The notes below the pieces were generated by a model. That model made no database searches, was not told the DNA's origin, and saw only the letters and a program-made list of their open reading frames with translations. Below, in pieces: positions 14,631-23,753 of a stretch of 64,000 nucleotides of DNA. Source of the stretch: JADGHX01 sp963837755 (GTDB taxonomy: Bacteria > Pseudomonadota > Gammaproteobacteria > Steroidobacterales > Steroidobacteraceae); NCBI GenBank assembly GCA_963837755.1, contig CAWIOP010000004.1, forward strand, positions 310,001-374,000. Direction: 5' to 3'. Numbering within the stretch: the first letter of the stretch is position 1; each line of letters begins with the position of its first letter. The translations under genes were made by a program, and so were the position numbers.

Positions 14631-17600
14631 GTGAGAGTTATGAGAACGGTCGGTTACTGCCTAGCCATCGCTGCTAGTACATTGGTGGCATTTCCCGCGG
14701 CTCATAGCCGCGACGGCATGCGGCAAGAGGAGAGGAGGTTCGACATCGCTGGCCCCTCGCTAGATCAGGCGTTGATGCAGTTTACGGAGCAGTCAGGTCT
14801 CCAGCTTCTGCTGCCGACCGTTAGTGCAGTCCAGACCCCGGCACCGCGAGTAGTCGGCAGCTACACGTCAACGGCCGCACTCGATCGACTTCTGTCAGGG
14901 ACGAGGCTTCAGTACGAGTTCACGAACGCTAGGACAGTCGCGATTCGCCTGGTCGATGCGGAGTCGAGCTCGCCTCAAGGAGGGGGTGGGTCGAAGGAAA
15001 ATTCCGGTCAGCGAACTCCCGCGCAAGAATCTGCCAAGGGTGCTGCGCCCGGCACTGATTCTCCCACAGGGAAGGCAGTTCCCGAGATCCTCGTCAAGGG
15101 TTCGCGCATTATGAACGTCGATGTATCGCGTACCGAGGAGGACGTGCAGCCATACACGATTTTGACTTCGAAGCAGATCGAGCGCTCGGGTGCCACAAAT
15201 GTCGAGAGCTTTCTTCGTCAACAGCTCTCCATGAACACCGCAAGCCAATCGAACAGCCAGATCTATTCGGCCGCGGCTGGAACGACGGGGTCAATCAACT
15301 TGCGAGGGCTTGGCGCGAACGAGACCCTCATACTGATCAACGGTCGCCGCTCTGCAAGCGTTACTCTTTCTACAGGCACAGTGGTGCAACCAGATGTCAA
15401 TGGCATTCCTCTGAGCGCGATCGAGCGAATCGAGGTGCTGCCTTCAAGTGGGAGCGCGATCTATGGCGGCGCCGCCATGGGAGGCGTAGTCAACTTCGTG
15501 CTGAAAAGGGACTTTCGTGGCGGTGCTGTCGGCTATAGCTTCGACAATCCCACGGATGGACACGCGCCCATACGGACTGTGAACATGAATTTTGGAACCT
15601 CTCTTTGGGAGGGGAGGACTCAGTTTTTGCTGGGGGGGCAATACTCGGATGGTGATCCTGTAGCGTTAGGCGACAGACCCGACTTGTTCGAACGCGGGAT
15701 ATCCAGGATGGTGACGAACGCTCCTGGCTTCGTGTACAGCTCGTCGCTGCCGTTCCTTGGCGCGACGACGAATATCGCGAGTTCCGGCACCACCAATTTG
15801 GTTCTTGACAACGGCACACCGCTGAACTCACTAACTACGTATGTCCCTGCTGGCGCAGCGCCGGGAACCGACTTGTCAGCGCAGTTGCTGAGCAACGCGG
15901 GAAAATACAATACAAATTTGTCCCCGGGCATCGGCCAGTATGGATTGCAAAGTCCTTTCGGATCGGCGGCGCGGACGAAGTCACTGTTCACGACGCTCCG
16001 CCAGGCGCTGTATCGTGATTTCCAGCTATTCGGCGAGTTTTCCGTGAATAGCAATGAGGGACGAATGGTGTACAACCCGTTCTCGGGGACGTATCCCGTG
16101 TCGTCCACAGCACCCACGAACCCGTTTCGTCAGAATGTCTTCGTGACTTTCCCGCTGTCGGGCATGTACGGGATTAACCGGTCCAGCGAGAGCAGCACGC
16201 GATCCAGCACCATCGGATTGATCGCGCCGATACGGGGTGGTTGGAGTTCGGAAATTGATTATACGTGGTCTCAAAACACGTTTAGCATGGACTACGCGCG
16301 TGCGGATACAGTATCCCTAGCAAACGCAATGAATGCAGGGACCGTAAACCCGTTTGTCGATACCATCGCATTCCCTCCCGATTTGAGTAGTTTTCTGGCA
16401 CCCGAGACTTTTTCGGGCCGGTCCACTCTGAACGACCTCGCACTGCGCGCTTCGGGGCCATTGGGGACGCTGCCCGCGGGTCAGCCGGTCCTTACAATCG
16501 GTTTGGAGCACCGAAAAGAGGGTGCTAAGGATGCTTTGTACTCGATAGAGATGCCGCTAAGGCCTACGCAAAGTACAAAGCAAATGTTCTTCGGACATTC
16601 ACAATCCACTTCAAGCGCATATGCAGAGGCGCTAGTACCTCTGATAGCAGCCCGCAACGAAATATTCGGTGTGCGGTTGCTTGATCTGCAGCTTGCAGTA
16701 CGAAGTGAGCACTACACAGTTTACAACGGCACTGCCTTCGCGTATCTGTCACCAACATCTTTTCAATCGCTCAACCCCCCGCAGGGCGTCCGTGCGGAGA
16801 CCCGGTACACCTCAACGAATCCGACGATTGGATTCAAATACCAGCCTTTGAGAGACTGGACCCTTCGAGTGTCTTATGCGACGGCATTTCTGCCGCCGAC
16901 ATCGAGTCAGTTGCTGTTCAATCCGACGGTTTGCGCCAACTGCGCCAGAATTGTGGATCCACAAATCGGTACATCTTACTTGGTCAATTCGACGACCGGG
17001 GGGAACCCGGATCTGAATCCTCAGACTGCGAAGAGTTGGAATTTTGGTGTGCTCTGGGAGCCGCAAGGGAATTTTCTTGAGGGAATTCGAGTCAATCTCG
17101 AGAATTATCGGATCAAGCAGCCGAATTTTATTGTGGCACCGCTGCCTCAGCAGGTGGTGAGCGAACCCGGATTTGCTTATCGAGTGACTCGAAATCCGAC
17201 AACCGGGCTGATTACGCAAATCAATACATCATTTGTGAATGCGACTGAGTACGAGACCGCTGGCTGGGATCTTAAAATCGACTACAACAAAGAAACTCAG
17301 TTCGGAACCTTCGGTCTTCGGGCCGTTGGTACAGCTATTCAGCACGATCGTCGTCAATTCGCCGTAGGCACGGCGCTCTTGGACTACGCAGGATTTCCGA
17401 ACGACGGCGGTGAAGCGAAACGCAAAGCAAGTGCGACTCTAAGTTGGGAGCGCCAAGCTTGGACTTTGGGCTGGACGGCGACGTACTACTCTCAGTATGG
17501 GCAGCAATTCTCGGCAGGTAGCCCCTCTGCAATTCGTAATCCTTTACGGTTGAATACATATACGGCCGCACAAGGTAGTGACCACATCCCTTCTCAGACG

Positions 17601-17810
17601 GTACATGACATGTATGTTGCGTACGCGTTCGACCGTGCCGGAGGATCGGGCTCACTGCTCTCAAACGTGACTCTAAGCGCCGGTGTGAGCAACGTCTTCA
17701 ATACTTTGCCGCCTGTGGATGTCGTGAGGGCCCCGTACTACTACAGCTTCTATGGTGATCCGCGCTTGAGGAGCTTCCGGATCGGCATAACAAAGGAATT
17801 CGGGCACTGA
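14631..17810 (+). CDS. TonB-dependent outer-membrane receptor with STN signalling domain
   Basis: A 1059-residue transducer-type receptor. A signal peptide (about residues 1-27, ending near AAHSRD) is followed by an STN domain (about 33-110: FDIAGPSLDQALMQFTEQSG). After a Gly/Ser-rich linker come the TonB-box region and plug (about 150-295: PEILVKGSRI, INLRGLGANETLILINGRR, IERIEVLPSSGSAIYG) and a beta-barrel ending in an aromatic-containing last strand (RSFRIGITKEFGH). STN receptors normally signal to a FecR anti-sigma protein, but no sigma/FecR pair adjoins it. The start is GTG at 14631 or ATG at 14640. The ligand is unknown; siderophores, lasso peptides or oligosaccharides are options. Confidence 0.92.
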   Translation: MRVMRTVGYCLAIAASTLVAFPAAHSRDGMRQEERRFDIAGPSLDQALMQFTEQSGLQLLLPTVSAVQTPAPRVVGSYTSTAALDRLLSGTRLQYEFTNARTVAIRLVDAESSSPQGGGGSKENSGQRTPAQESAKGAAPGTDSPTGKAVPEILVKGSRIMNVDVSRTEEDVQPYTILTSKQIERSGATNVESFLRQQLSMNTASQSNSQIYSAAAGTTGSINLRGLGANETLILINGRRSASVTLSTGTVVQPDVNGIPLSAIERIEVLPSSGSAIYGGAAMGGVVNFVLKRDFRGGAVGYSFDNPTDGHAPIRTVNMNFGTSLWEGRTQFLLGGQYSDGDPVALGDRPDLFERGISRMVTNAPGFVYSSSLPFLGATTNIASSGTTNLVLDNGTPLNSLTTYVPAGAAPGTDLSAQLLSNAGKYNTNLSPGIGQYGLQSPFGSAARTKSLFTTLRQALYRDFQLFGEFSVNSNEGRMVYNPFSGTYPVSSTAPTNPFRQNVFVTFPLSGMYGINRSSESSTRSSTIGLIAPIRGGWSSEIDYTWSQNTFSMDYARADTVSLANAMNAGTVNPFVDTIAFPPDLSSFLAPETFSGRSTLNDLALRASGPLGTLPAGQPVLTIGLEHRKEGAKDALYSIEMPLRPTQSTKQMFFGHSQSTSSAYAEALVPLIAARNEIFGVRLLDLQLAVRSEHYTVYNGTAFAYLSPTSFQSLNPPQGVRAETRYTSTNPTIGFKYQPLRDWTLRVSYATAFLPPTSSQLLFNPTVCANCARIVDPQIGTSYLVNSTTGGNPDLNPQTAKSWNFGVLWEPQGNFLEGIRVNLENYRIKQPNFIVAPLPQQVVSEPGFAYRVTRNPTTGLITQINTSFVNATEYETAGWDLKIDYNKETQFGTFGLRAVGTAIQHDRRQFAVGTALLDYAGFPNDGGEAKRKASATLSWERQAWTLGWTATYYSQYGQQFSAGSPSAIRNPLRLNTYTAAQGSDHIPSQTVHDMYVAYAFDRAGGSGSLLSNVTLSAGVSNVFNTLPPVDVVRAPYYYSFYGDPRLRSFRIGITKEFGH

Positions 17811-18177
17811 TGTCGACCCGGTTCGTTTGGGCGCTGGGGAACAGGGTTGCGGCCAGTTCCCAGCGCTTTCGCGAGATTCCTCTCGTCAGCCACTCTGACG
17901 GTATGGAACGCGTAGCCGTTGGGCGCATCAGGTGTCTCGCGACAATCAGGATGAGAACGCCCCGACAATCAAGGTGAGAAAGCACCTGGTGTGGGTGGAT
18001 CCTGCTCTGTGCAGTGACTGCAGGGGTGGGTGAGGATCAGATGTGAGCTTCCCGGGCGTAGCCCGGGAAGCTCACACCCTCAGGTGACGGGGCGACTCAA
18101 TGAAGGGTCGCCCCGTCGGTGATCGCGGCCGATCGAGTATGAAGGACGGGTTCTCCTACCAAAGAGCACCTGTCTCC
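17811..18177. other. Intergenic region with a strong hairpin, leading into an IS21 remnant
   Basis: The main feature is a perfect inverted repeat GTGAGCTTCCCGGGC (18043-18057) / GCCCGGGAAGCTCAC (18061-18075) with a 3-nt loop. There is no T-run after it, so it is not a typical intrinsic terminator. It precedes a truncated IS21 istA and may belong to that element's left end. No gene was seen. Confidence 0.5.
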
Positions 18178-18531
18178 ATGCCCGGTCGACACATCAACGA
18201 TCACCAGATGAGGTTGTACATGAAATCCCGGTTAACCGACTCCCCGCCCCTGGCCGCCGCCCGAGCAGCCTTCAGCACCGCTACCGCCTACCGCATCGAG
18301 CAGGATCCAAGGCTGCCATCGCAGAAAGCTCTCCCGCGCGGGAGCCGCCGGCCCGATCCCCTGGCGCAGATCTTTGATGCCGAAGTGGTGCCGATGCTCA
18401 AGGCCGCGCCGGGGTTGAGGCCGGTAGGTATCTTCGAGGAGCTGCAGCGGCGACACCCTGATCTTGCGCCAGGCGTCCGACGCACTCTGGAGCGCCGCAT
18501 CCGCGGATGGCGTTCGCTACACGGCCCGGAG
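18178..18531 (+). pseudogene. istA: IS21-family IstA transposase, N-terminal fragment
   Basis: From ATG 18178 the protein reads MPGRHINDHQMRLYMKSRL, then AFSTATAYRIEQDPRLPSQ, the N-terminal HTH of IS21 IstA, then IFDAEVVPMLKAAPGLRPV and RTLERRIRGWRSLHGPEQ. Homology ends after GPEQ (about 18531), where IS66-type sequence begins; the frame continues briefly to 18576. The integrase core and istB are missing. The IS66 element at 18621-20970 probably inserted here. Confidence 0.8.
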
Positions 18532-18620
18532 CAGGGAAAGCGTACCAGCAGCTACTGCATGGAAAGGCCTGAGTAGGGTGACCAGGATGGCGTGGGGAAA
18601 TATCACTGGAGACCCTCGCC

Positions 18621-18986
18621 ATGACGAAGACCTTGACGATGAAGCCGCGCACGCGCGTGACGTGGACGGCGGCGGAGCGAGCCGAGTGGCTTGCGCTGTT
18701 CGAGAAGAGCGGACGGAGAGCGGCACAATTCTGCCGCGACAACGGTTTATCACCGGCGACGCTGTCCTTGTGGCTGCGCCAGCAGCAGACCCCAGTGCCC
18801 TCGGCCGAAGAATCCCTGGTGGAGTTGCCGCGGGGCCTGGTGAACGCCGCGGCGGCGGGCGCCATGACGACGACGGCCGGCGTGACGATGCAGCTTGCGG
18901 GCGGCGTGCGCCTGGAGATCGCGGCCGGTACCGACGCCGCCTGGCTCGGCCAGCTGCTGCCGATGCTGCTCGCCGGGAGGGCGTGA
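18621..18986 (+). CDS. tnpA: IS66 TnpA-like protein
   Basis: A 121-residue IS66 Orf1-type DNA-binding protein. The helix-turn-helix is at about residues 15-52 (WTAAERAEWLALFEKSGRR, then FCRDNGLSPATLSLWLRQ). The C-terminal beta segment ends GVRLEIAAGTDAAWLGQLL, the family signature that leads into tnpB. It is 3 bp upstream of tnpB on the same strand. Confidence 0.85.
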   Translation: MTKTLTMKPRTRVTWTAAERAEWLALFEKSGRRAAQFCRDNGLSPATLSLWLRQQQTPVPSAEESLVELPRGLVNAAAAGAMTTTAGVTMQLAGGVRLEIAAGTDAAWLGQLLPMLLAGRA

Positions 18987-18989
18987 GGG

Positions 18990-19325
18990 ATGTTCGGACT
19001 CAACCCCGACACGCGGGTGTTCGTGAAGACCGGTGTCACCGATGGCCGTTTGGGATACGAGGGCCTGCGAGGTCTTGCCGTGAAGGTGCTCGAGCAGAGC
19101 CCACTGTCCGGGCATCTGTTCTGTTTCTGTAATGCCGCGCGTAACCGGATTCGCCTTCTATGGTGGGATGGCACGGGGTTCTTTGTCGCAACCAAACGCA
19201 TCGAGCGCGGCACGTTCGATTTTCCGAAGAACGAGATGGCCGTGGCCCGCATGAGCACCGCGCAGCTGCACGCCTTGCTCAAGGGCATCGAGTTCACGCG
19301 CCCCAACGGCGGCTGCCGGCGCTGA
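18990..19325 (+). CDS. tnpB: IS66 TnpB
   Basis: A 111-residue TnpB. MFGLNPDTRVFVKTGVTDGR starts it; the family core GHLFCFCNAARNRIRLLWWD then GTGFFVATKRIERGTF follows, ending with LHALLKGIEF. Length is normal for the family. It lies between tnpA and tnpC. Confidence 0.88.
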   Translation: MFGLNPDTRVFVKTGVTDGRLGYEGLRGLAVKVLEQSPLSGHLFCFCNAARNRIRLLWWDGTGFFVATKRIERGTFDFPKNEMAVARMSTAQLHALLKGIEFTRPNGGCRR

Positions 19326-19406
19326 GGTCGACGCAGAAACTTTTTCTCTCGACGATCCGAAAAATGGAAAACCTCGTGCGCGCGAAGCTTTACACTTCGC
19401 GCGCAC

Positions 19407-20970
19407 ATGGTCGCTGACACGCCCGCACTTTCCATCGATACCGAAGCGCTTCAAGCGCGGGTGCGCGAGCTCGAATCGCTGCTGAAGATCTCCGAAGCAC
19501 GCTGCGCGAAGCTCGAATACAAACTCGATGACATCCTGCGTCGGGTCTTCGGACCCAAGAGCGAGAAGCTCAACCCCGCGCAGCGACTGCTGTTCGGAAT
19601 CCTCCAGGCAAACGAAGCTCTCGCGCCGGCTCAGCCGACGGTGCTGGCCGGAAAATCCACGGCCACCGCGAACCGCAAGAAAGGCGGCGGACGTCGACCC
19701 AAGCCAGCGAATCTGCCGATCCACCGTGAAGTGATCGATCTGCCCGAAGAGCAGAAAGCAGGTCTTGTGAAGATCCGCGAAGAGATCACCGAGCAGATCG
19801 AATACCGGCCGAGCCTGTTTTTCCGGCGGCACATCGTGCGCCCGGTGTATGCGCATCCGAAAAAAGAGCATTCACCGATTATCGCGGCGCTGCCGCCGCA
19901 GGTGATCCCGCAGGCCAGCGTCGGCCCCGGCTTCGTCACCCACGTGCTCATCGCCAAGTACGTGGATCACATCCCCCTGTATCGCCAGGAGCGCATCGAT
20001 GCGCGCGGCGGGGTGTGGATCGGGCGCCAGGCACGCTGCCGGTACGTGGAAGCCGCCGCGCATCTTCTGATCACGATCCGCGAGCAGCTGAAACAGAAAA
20101 TCCTCGCAAGCGGCTACGTTCCAGGTCGATGAGACCTTCACCAAATTGATGGACCCCGACCGCCGAGGTCGGTCACACGATGCCTACTTGTGGGGCTATC
20201 ACGCCCCGCACGAGAAGGCGATCGTGCTTGAGTTCTCGCCTTCGCGGAGCGGATCGATCCTGCATGACTTCTTTCCACTGCACTGGGACGGAGACGTGCA
20301 GACCGACGGCGCGAAAATGTATCCGGGTGTCTTCAAGCACCGGCCGAACATCGTGCACTTCGAATGCATCGCGCATCTGCGGCGCTACGTGCTCGAAGCC
20401 ATCAAAGCGAACGAGGCGCAAGCGTTGCCGCTGCTGAAGGACATCACCGAGCTTTACCGCATCGAGAAACAGGCCACGAATCTCGGTCTCACTCACGGGC
20501 AGCGCGGCCACTTCCGTCACGGCAAGGCGAAGCCCGTTCTGAAACGGCTGCAACGCAAGTTCAAAGCACTCGAACGCGACGTGCCGCTGTTTGGCAAGCT
20601 GCGCGAGGCCGTGACCTACGCCAATGGACGTTGGCCGAACCTGGTTCGGTATGCAAAGGTCAGCAACGGTCATGTGCACATCGATCAGAATCCGATCGAG
20701 CGCTGCTTCCGGCCGACGAAGATCGGTCTGCGTAACTATCTGTTCATCGGCCACCCCAAAGCGGGCTGGCGCTCGGCGGTCATTTACAGTGTCGTGGGTA
20801 CATGTCGGCTGTTGGGCGTGAATCCGGAAGCCTACATCCGCTGGGTGCTGCCGAAACTGGCCGCTGCGACCAATCGGACTGCAACCGATCTTCTGCCACA
20901 TGACTTCGTGCGCCTTCAACAGCACGAGGCAGCCGCGTTCATGCGCTGCGAACCGTCACCTTCGTCTTGA
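19407..20970 (+). pseudogene. tnpC: IS66 transposase TnpC broken by a one-base insertion
   Basis: The first part (19407-20132) has the coiled coil (LQARVRELESLLKISEARC), RRVFGPKSEKL, and the zinc-binding/central region through PPQVIPQASVGPGFVTHVL. It stops after ILASGYVPGR. Removing one C at 20121-20122 restores GYVQVDETFTKLMDPDRRGR, and the rest (20146-20970) continues as the DDE domain: YLWGYHAP, WDGDVQTDGAKMYPGVF, FECIAHLRRYV and HIDQNPIERCFRPTKIGLRNY. The second part is intact to the end. The indel is either real inactivation or a base-call error. Confidence 0.85.
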
Positions 20971-21436
20971 TCGAGCGGGCGATGAAGCAGTCCCGCTGCG
21001 CGAGCTCGTGAAAGTGCGCGACCGCGGCGGCAGTGACCTCCTGGTGTGATCCGAAAGTGATACGCGGCTTGAGGATCACCTCGCTCACCCAGAACAGCCC
21101 TTCGGATAGATCGCCCATCACGCCTTCGGCGGTGTCAAGGTAGCTCTCCACCTCCACGTCATGACTGAAGGCCGCATGCAGCCACGCCAGCATGTGCGCA
21201 CTGGAGATCATCGCCACGTACGCCTTCAACGGATCCAGCCGTGCGCGGTCCCGATACGCCTGCGGCGCGATCGGATCGGACGCCTTCAGGCTCAGGCGCC
21301 CGGCAAAGTGCCACTGATGTTCGCGTGAGTACTTGCCACGCGTGCCGCTCCACTTGACTCGCTTCCAGTCGATCGTCGCGATGTGGATGGGCTCGGATGC
21401 CGCCGTGACGTCGGCCTTATCAGTGTTCATCGACAA
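20939..21436 (-). CDS. OsmC-family protein lacking the first active-site Cys
   Basis: A 165-residue OsmC/Ohr-like protein. Family features: YSREHQWHFAG, DPLKAYVAMISSAHMLAWLH, the beta segment VESYLDTAEGVMGD, and DCFIARSIKTKVTVRSA at the end. OsmC peroxiredoxins use two cysteines: the first normally lies in a SSCHM-like helix start, here SSAHM; the second Cys is kept in DCFIA. The loss of the first Cys would remove thiol peroxidase activity, so the protein may be inactive or have another role. Its 3' end overlaps tnpC on the other strand by 32 bp, so the last codons may derive from IS sequence. Confidence 0.75.
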   Translation of the reverse strand: MSMNTDKADVTAASEPIHIATIDWKRVKWSGTRGKYSREHQWHFAGRLSLKASDPIAPQAYRDRARLDPLKAYVAMISSAHMLAWLHAAFSHDVEVESYLDTAEGVMGDLSEGLFWVSEVILKPRITFGSHQEVTAAAVAHFHELAQRDCFIARSIKTKVTVRSA

Positions 21437-21444
21437 AGTCTAGA

Positions 21445-21849
21445 TCAGTACTCGCTGGGACGTTTTCCTATGGCGACGCGGCCTTCCTTCACCAGCACTT
21501 CAATGTCTTTGCCGCCGTCTGCCGCTCCTGCGGGCTCGCGCACGCGAACGGAGAACTCGGTGCCCACCGCGCGCACCACGGTGTTGCCGGCCTCCACGTC
21601 GAACGGGCGGCGCTTGTCGTGCGCCACCTTGAGCAGCGGCAGGTTGGCCGCCCGCGCCCGCGGGTCAGCCGCCATCCAGGCCTCGAACTCCGCCTGCTCC
21701 GGTATCCCTGGCCGGTTGGCTCGAAAGCCTGTGTGCAGTGCGCGAGTGAGTGGGCAAAATTTATAGAAATGCGCGTTGATGAACCGGCCGCGGTCGCGCA
21801 GAGTTCGTGCTCGTTCATCGCGGGCCGCAGTTCGCGAACATCGCCTCAT
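21445..21849 (-). pseudogene. Chimeric remnant of sigma factor and FecR genes
   Basis: The frame joins pieces of two genes. ANRPGIPEQ resembles ANRLGIPEH of the region-4 sigma at 45446-45739. AEFEAWMAADPRARAA resembles the N-terminus of the FecR at 44286-45449. It then jumps to LKVAHDKRRPFDVEAGNTVV, RAVGTEFSVRVREPAGAA and KDIEVLVKEGRVAI, the FecR central domain of the same paralogue. The membrane segment and C-terminal domain are missing. This looks like a deletion derivative of a duplicated sigma-FecR pair, and is not expected to be functional. Confidence 0.7.
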
Positions 21850-22104
21850 ACGTGATTTTTATGACGACCAAAAAGGGAAGTAACCGGTGTTCACGGGCGT
21901 GCGCGCGTTCAAACCTGTCGCCGTTCAAGCGCGCGGCACATTCGCTCGTGGATGGGCTGCCAGACGGCGCCACATGGCGGCAACTCGCGGAGCGCGTGCA
22001 AGAGGAGATCGAGCCTCGAGGATGCTGTGAGCGAATGCGAGCGGGGGTTCATGACGCCGCCGCGCCAGCGCGATGCTGTGCCGTGACAATGCAACGGGTA
22101 TTCC

Positions 22105-22480
22105 CTGGCGACTATGCCTCTCCCCACGCCTCCGGTAACAGGGTGGCGAGCAGCCTCAGCGGTGTGGTTGCCGTGTAGCGAGCGGTTGCGGGCAAACAGC
22201 TCTATCAACTCGGCTTCCATCAGCGCCTTGGTCGCACTGTTCACCGTGCCGGCGTTGAGGTCCATCGCGGCGGTCGCGTCGCGTGCGAAGGGGCTGGCGC
22301 CGGGATGGATGAGAATCCAGCGCAGCACCGTTGCCTGAGCCGCGGTAAGGCTGCCGGGCATTTCGTGGACTGCTACAGTTTCAAGGGGGGCATCGAAGAT
22401 CACCGGAGTAGCTGGGCGCAGGCGCAGAAAAGCTATACGGCGGCAGTCGCACTCGCGCCGTCGATACCGAGCCAACGGCC
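22105..22480 (-). pseudogene. Truncated copy of the AAA ATPase C-terminus
   Basis: Positions 22113-22354 are nearly identical to 41498-41735, the 3' end of the intact AAA ATPase gene. The shared protein segment is SLTAAQATVLRWIL, then SPFARDATAAMDLNAGTVNS and LMEAELIELFARNR, a winged-helix domain. A 4-bp insertion changes the last codons, and the upstream ATPase domain is replaced by unrelated sequence. The long frame 21909-22475 includes this remnant plus non-coding sequence on both sides. Confidence 0.7.
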
Positions 22481-23188
22481 GCAGCCCGCGCTGGGCCGAC
22501 CCGCCGGAGCACTGGGGCGAGGCGCTCGCGGCGCGGGGCTAATTCCAACCAGTGAGGGGTAGGGCGCTCGCGAGAACCCTGCGCGCTTCCATGCGCGCGC
22601 AACGGCGTCCCAGCATTTACCCACCAGGTGGGCCATCCCTTTCTTGTCGCCGGCGAACCGCGAACCGAAAATCCGCAGCGTGTTCGCCGTGACGAACATC
22701 CCTACATACAACCCGTGCGGATTCTACAGGAGCCGGAGTCTGCGGCGGAAGCGTGCGATTTGCTGCGCGAGCGTCGACCGGCGCCTAACCAGACGTGCGA
22801 ACGCGAGTGGACCCTTGCTGTTGCTCCTTCAGAAGAAACTCCGTGACCCCTTGTTACGTCCGTCGTTATCTGAGGGTTAGCGGCTTTGATTTTCCCGCGT
22901 TCGTGTGGGGTCACTGAGCGCGCCTGCCCGCTGGCATCGCGAGACGTCGTGAGGGAAGTGTCGGTGCCGGGCTCTTTGAGAGCGCGGAACGAGGGTCTTC
23001 ATTTCTTCCCCTCGATCCATATCGAGGGTTCTTCAGCGCGGCGGCGAAGCCGACGCGCGGTCTGCCGCCTGCGGCGGCAGAAGCGCCGGAGCAGGTGGTG
23101 CGCGATGCGCGCAGACAGACAAGGCGGGCCTCTCTGATATCGTGGGCGTTATCTGACGACGACCGCGAACAAAAAAGAGACCCGCCTT
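22481..23188. other. 700-bp region with degenerate repeated sequence
   Basis: Positions about 22545-22735 repeat 42845-43030 at high identity. On the minus strand both copies encode RIF.SRFAGDK.GMAH, CWDAVARAWKRAGFSR and PYPSL, with a 3-bp length difference that keeps the frame, so this may be the end of an unrecognised old gene. The remaining sequence to 23188 shows no gene. It includes the hairpin near 23062 at the left side of the next transposon. Confidence 0.45.
23062..23080. repeat. Hairpin at left side of the four-gene transposon
   Basis: CTGCCGCC (23062-23069), TGC loop, GGCGGCAG (23073-23080). A related hairpin with the same TCTGCCGCC arm lies at 30145-30178 beyond the last gene, so the pair may mark or lie near the transposon ends. 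Confidence 0.45.
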
Positions 23189-23728
23189 ATGCCGCGCATT
23201 GTGCCTGCGATCACCTCTCTGGAACAGCACATCGGGGAACTGGCACAGCGGCGGCAAGCGTACCGACCGACGTGCTGCCCCCAGTGTGGTCTTGCGGGAC
23301 TGTGGGCGCATGGCGACTACGAGCGTAAAGCCGACCGTGACACCGGCGAGCTCAACCCCGTTGCAGTACCGCGCTTCATCTGTGCGCGTAAGGGTGGCTG
23401 TGGACAGACCTGCTCGATGCTGCCGGGATGTCTGTCGCCGCGGCGCTGGTACGACTGGGCCGCACAGGCGGCGGTGCTGACCGTGTTGCTCAATGGCGCC
23501 TCGATCCGCGCGTGTGCGCAACGCCTCAGGCGCGCCCGTAGCACGGTGCGGCGCTGGTGGCGGCACTTGCAGGAGCGCCATGAGGGCTTCGCCTTTCATC
23601 TGCGCAGCCGCTGGAGCGAGCTCGGCCGGGCGAGCTCGTGGTGCGAGCTGTGGAAGCACTGCCTCGCGCAGCGACCGCTGCGCGAAGTGATGGCGTGGCT
23701 CGATCGCCAAGGGGTTCTCGTTCCGTAA
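23189..23728 (+). CDS. Zinc-ribbon and helix-turn-helix protein of transposon
   Basis: A 179-residue protein. An N-terminal zinc ribbon has CCPQCGLAGLWAHGDYER (residues about 29-46) paired with FICARKGGCGQTCSMLPG (about 63-80). A helix-turn-helix follows (LLNGASIRACAQRLRRARST then VRRWWRHLQERH). It resembles the DUF6431-type proteins that accompany this kind of DDE transposase; the family name is from memory. It probably binds transposon ends or regulates the operon. The stop at 23728 is 25 bp before the transposase start. Confidence 0.7.
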   Translation: MPRIVPAITSLEQHIGELAQRRQAYRPTCCPQCGLAGLWAHGDYERKADRDTGELNPVAVPRFICARKGGCGQTCSMLPGCLSPRRWYDWAAQAAVLTVLLNGASIRACAQRLRRARSTVRRWWRHLQERHEGFAFHLRSRWSELGRASSWCELWKHCLAQRPLREVMAWLDRQGVLVP

Positions 23729-23753
23729 ACGCTGGCGTCTCGAAGGAGGTGAG

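Larger units (their letters stand above)
18532..20970 (+). mobile_element. IS66-family element 2, with frameshifted tnpC
   Basis: This has the order tnpA, tnpB, tnpC on the plus strand and lies directly against a broken IS21 istA. No passenger is present. tnpC is broken by one extra base. Terminal inverted repeats were not confidently found; the right end may be just after the tnpC stop, where the OsmC-like gene on the other strand begins to overlap. Confidence 0.7.
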
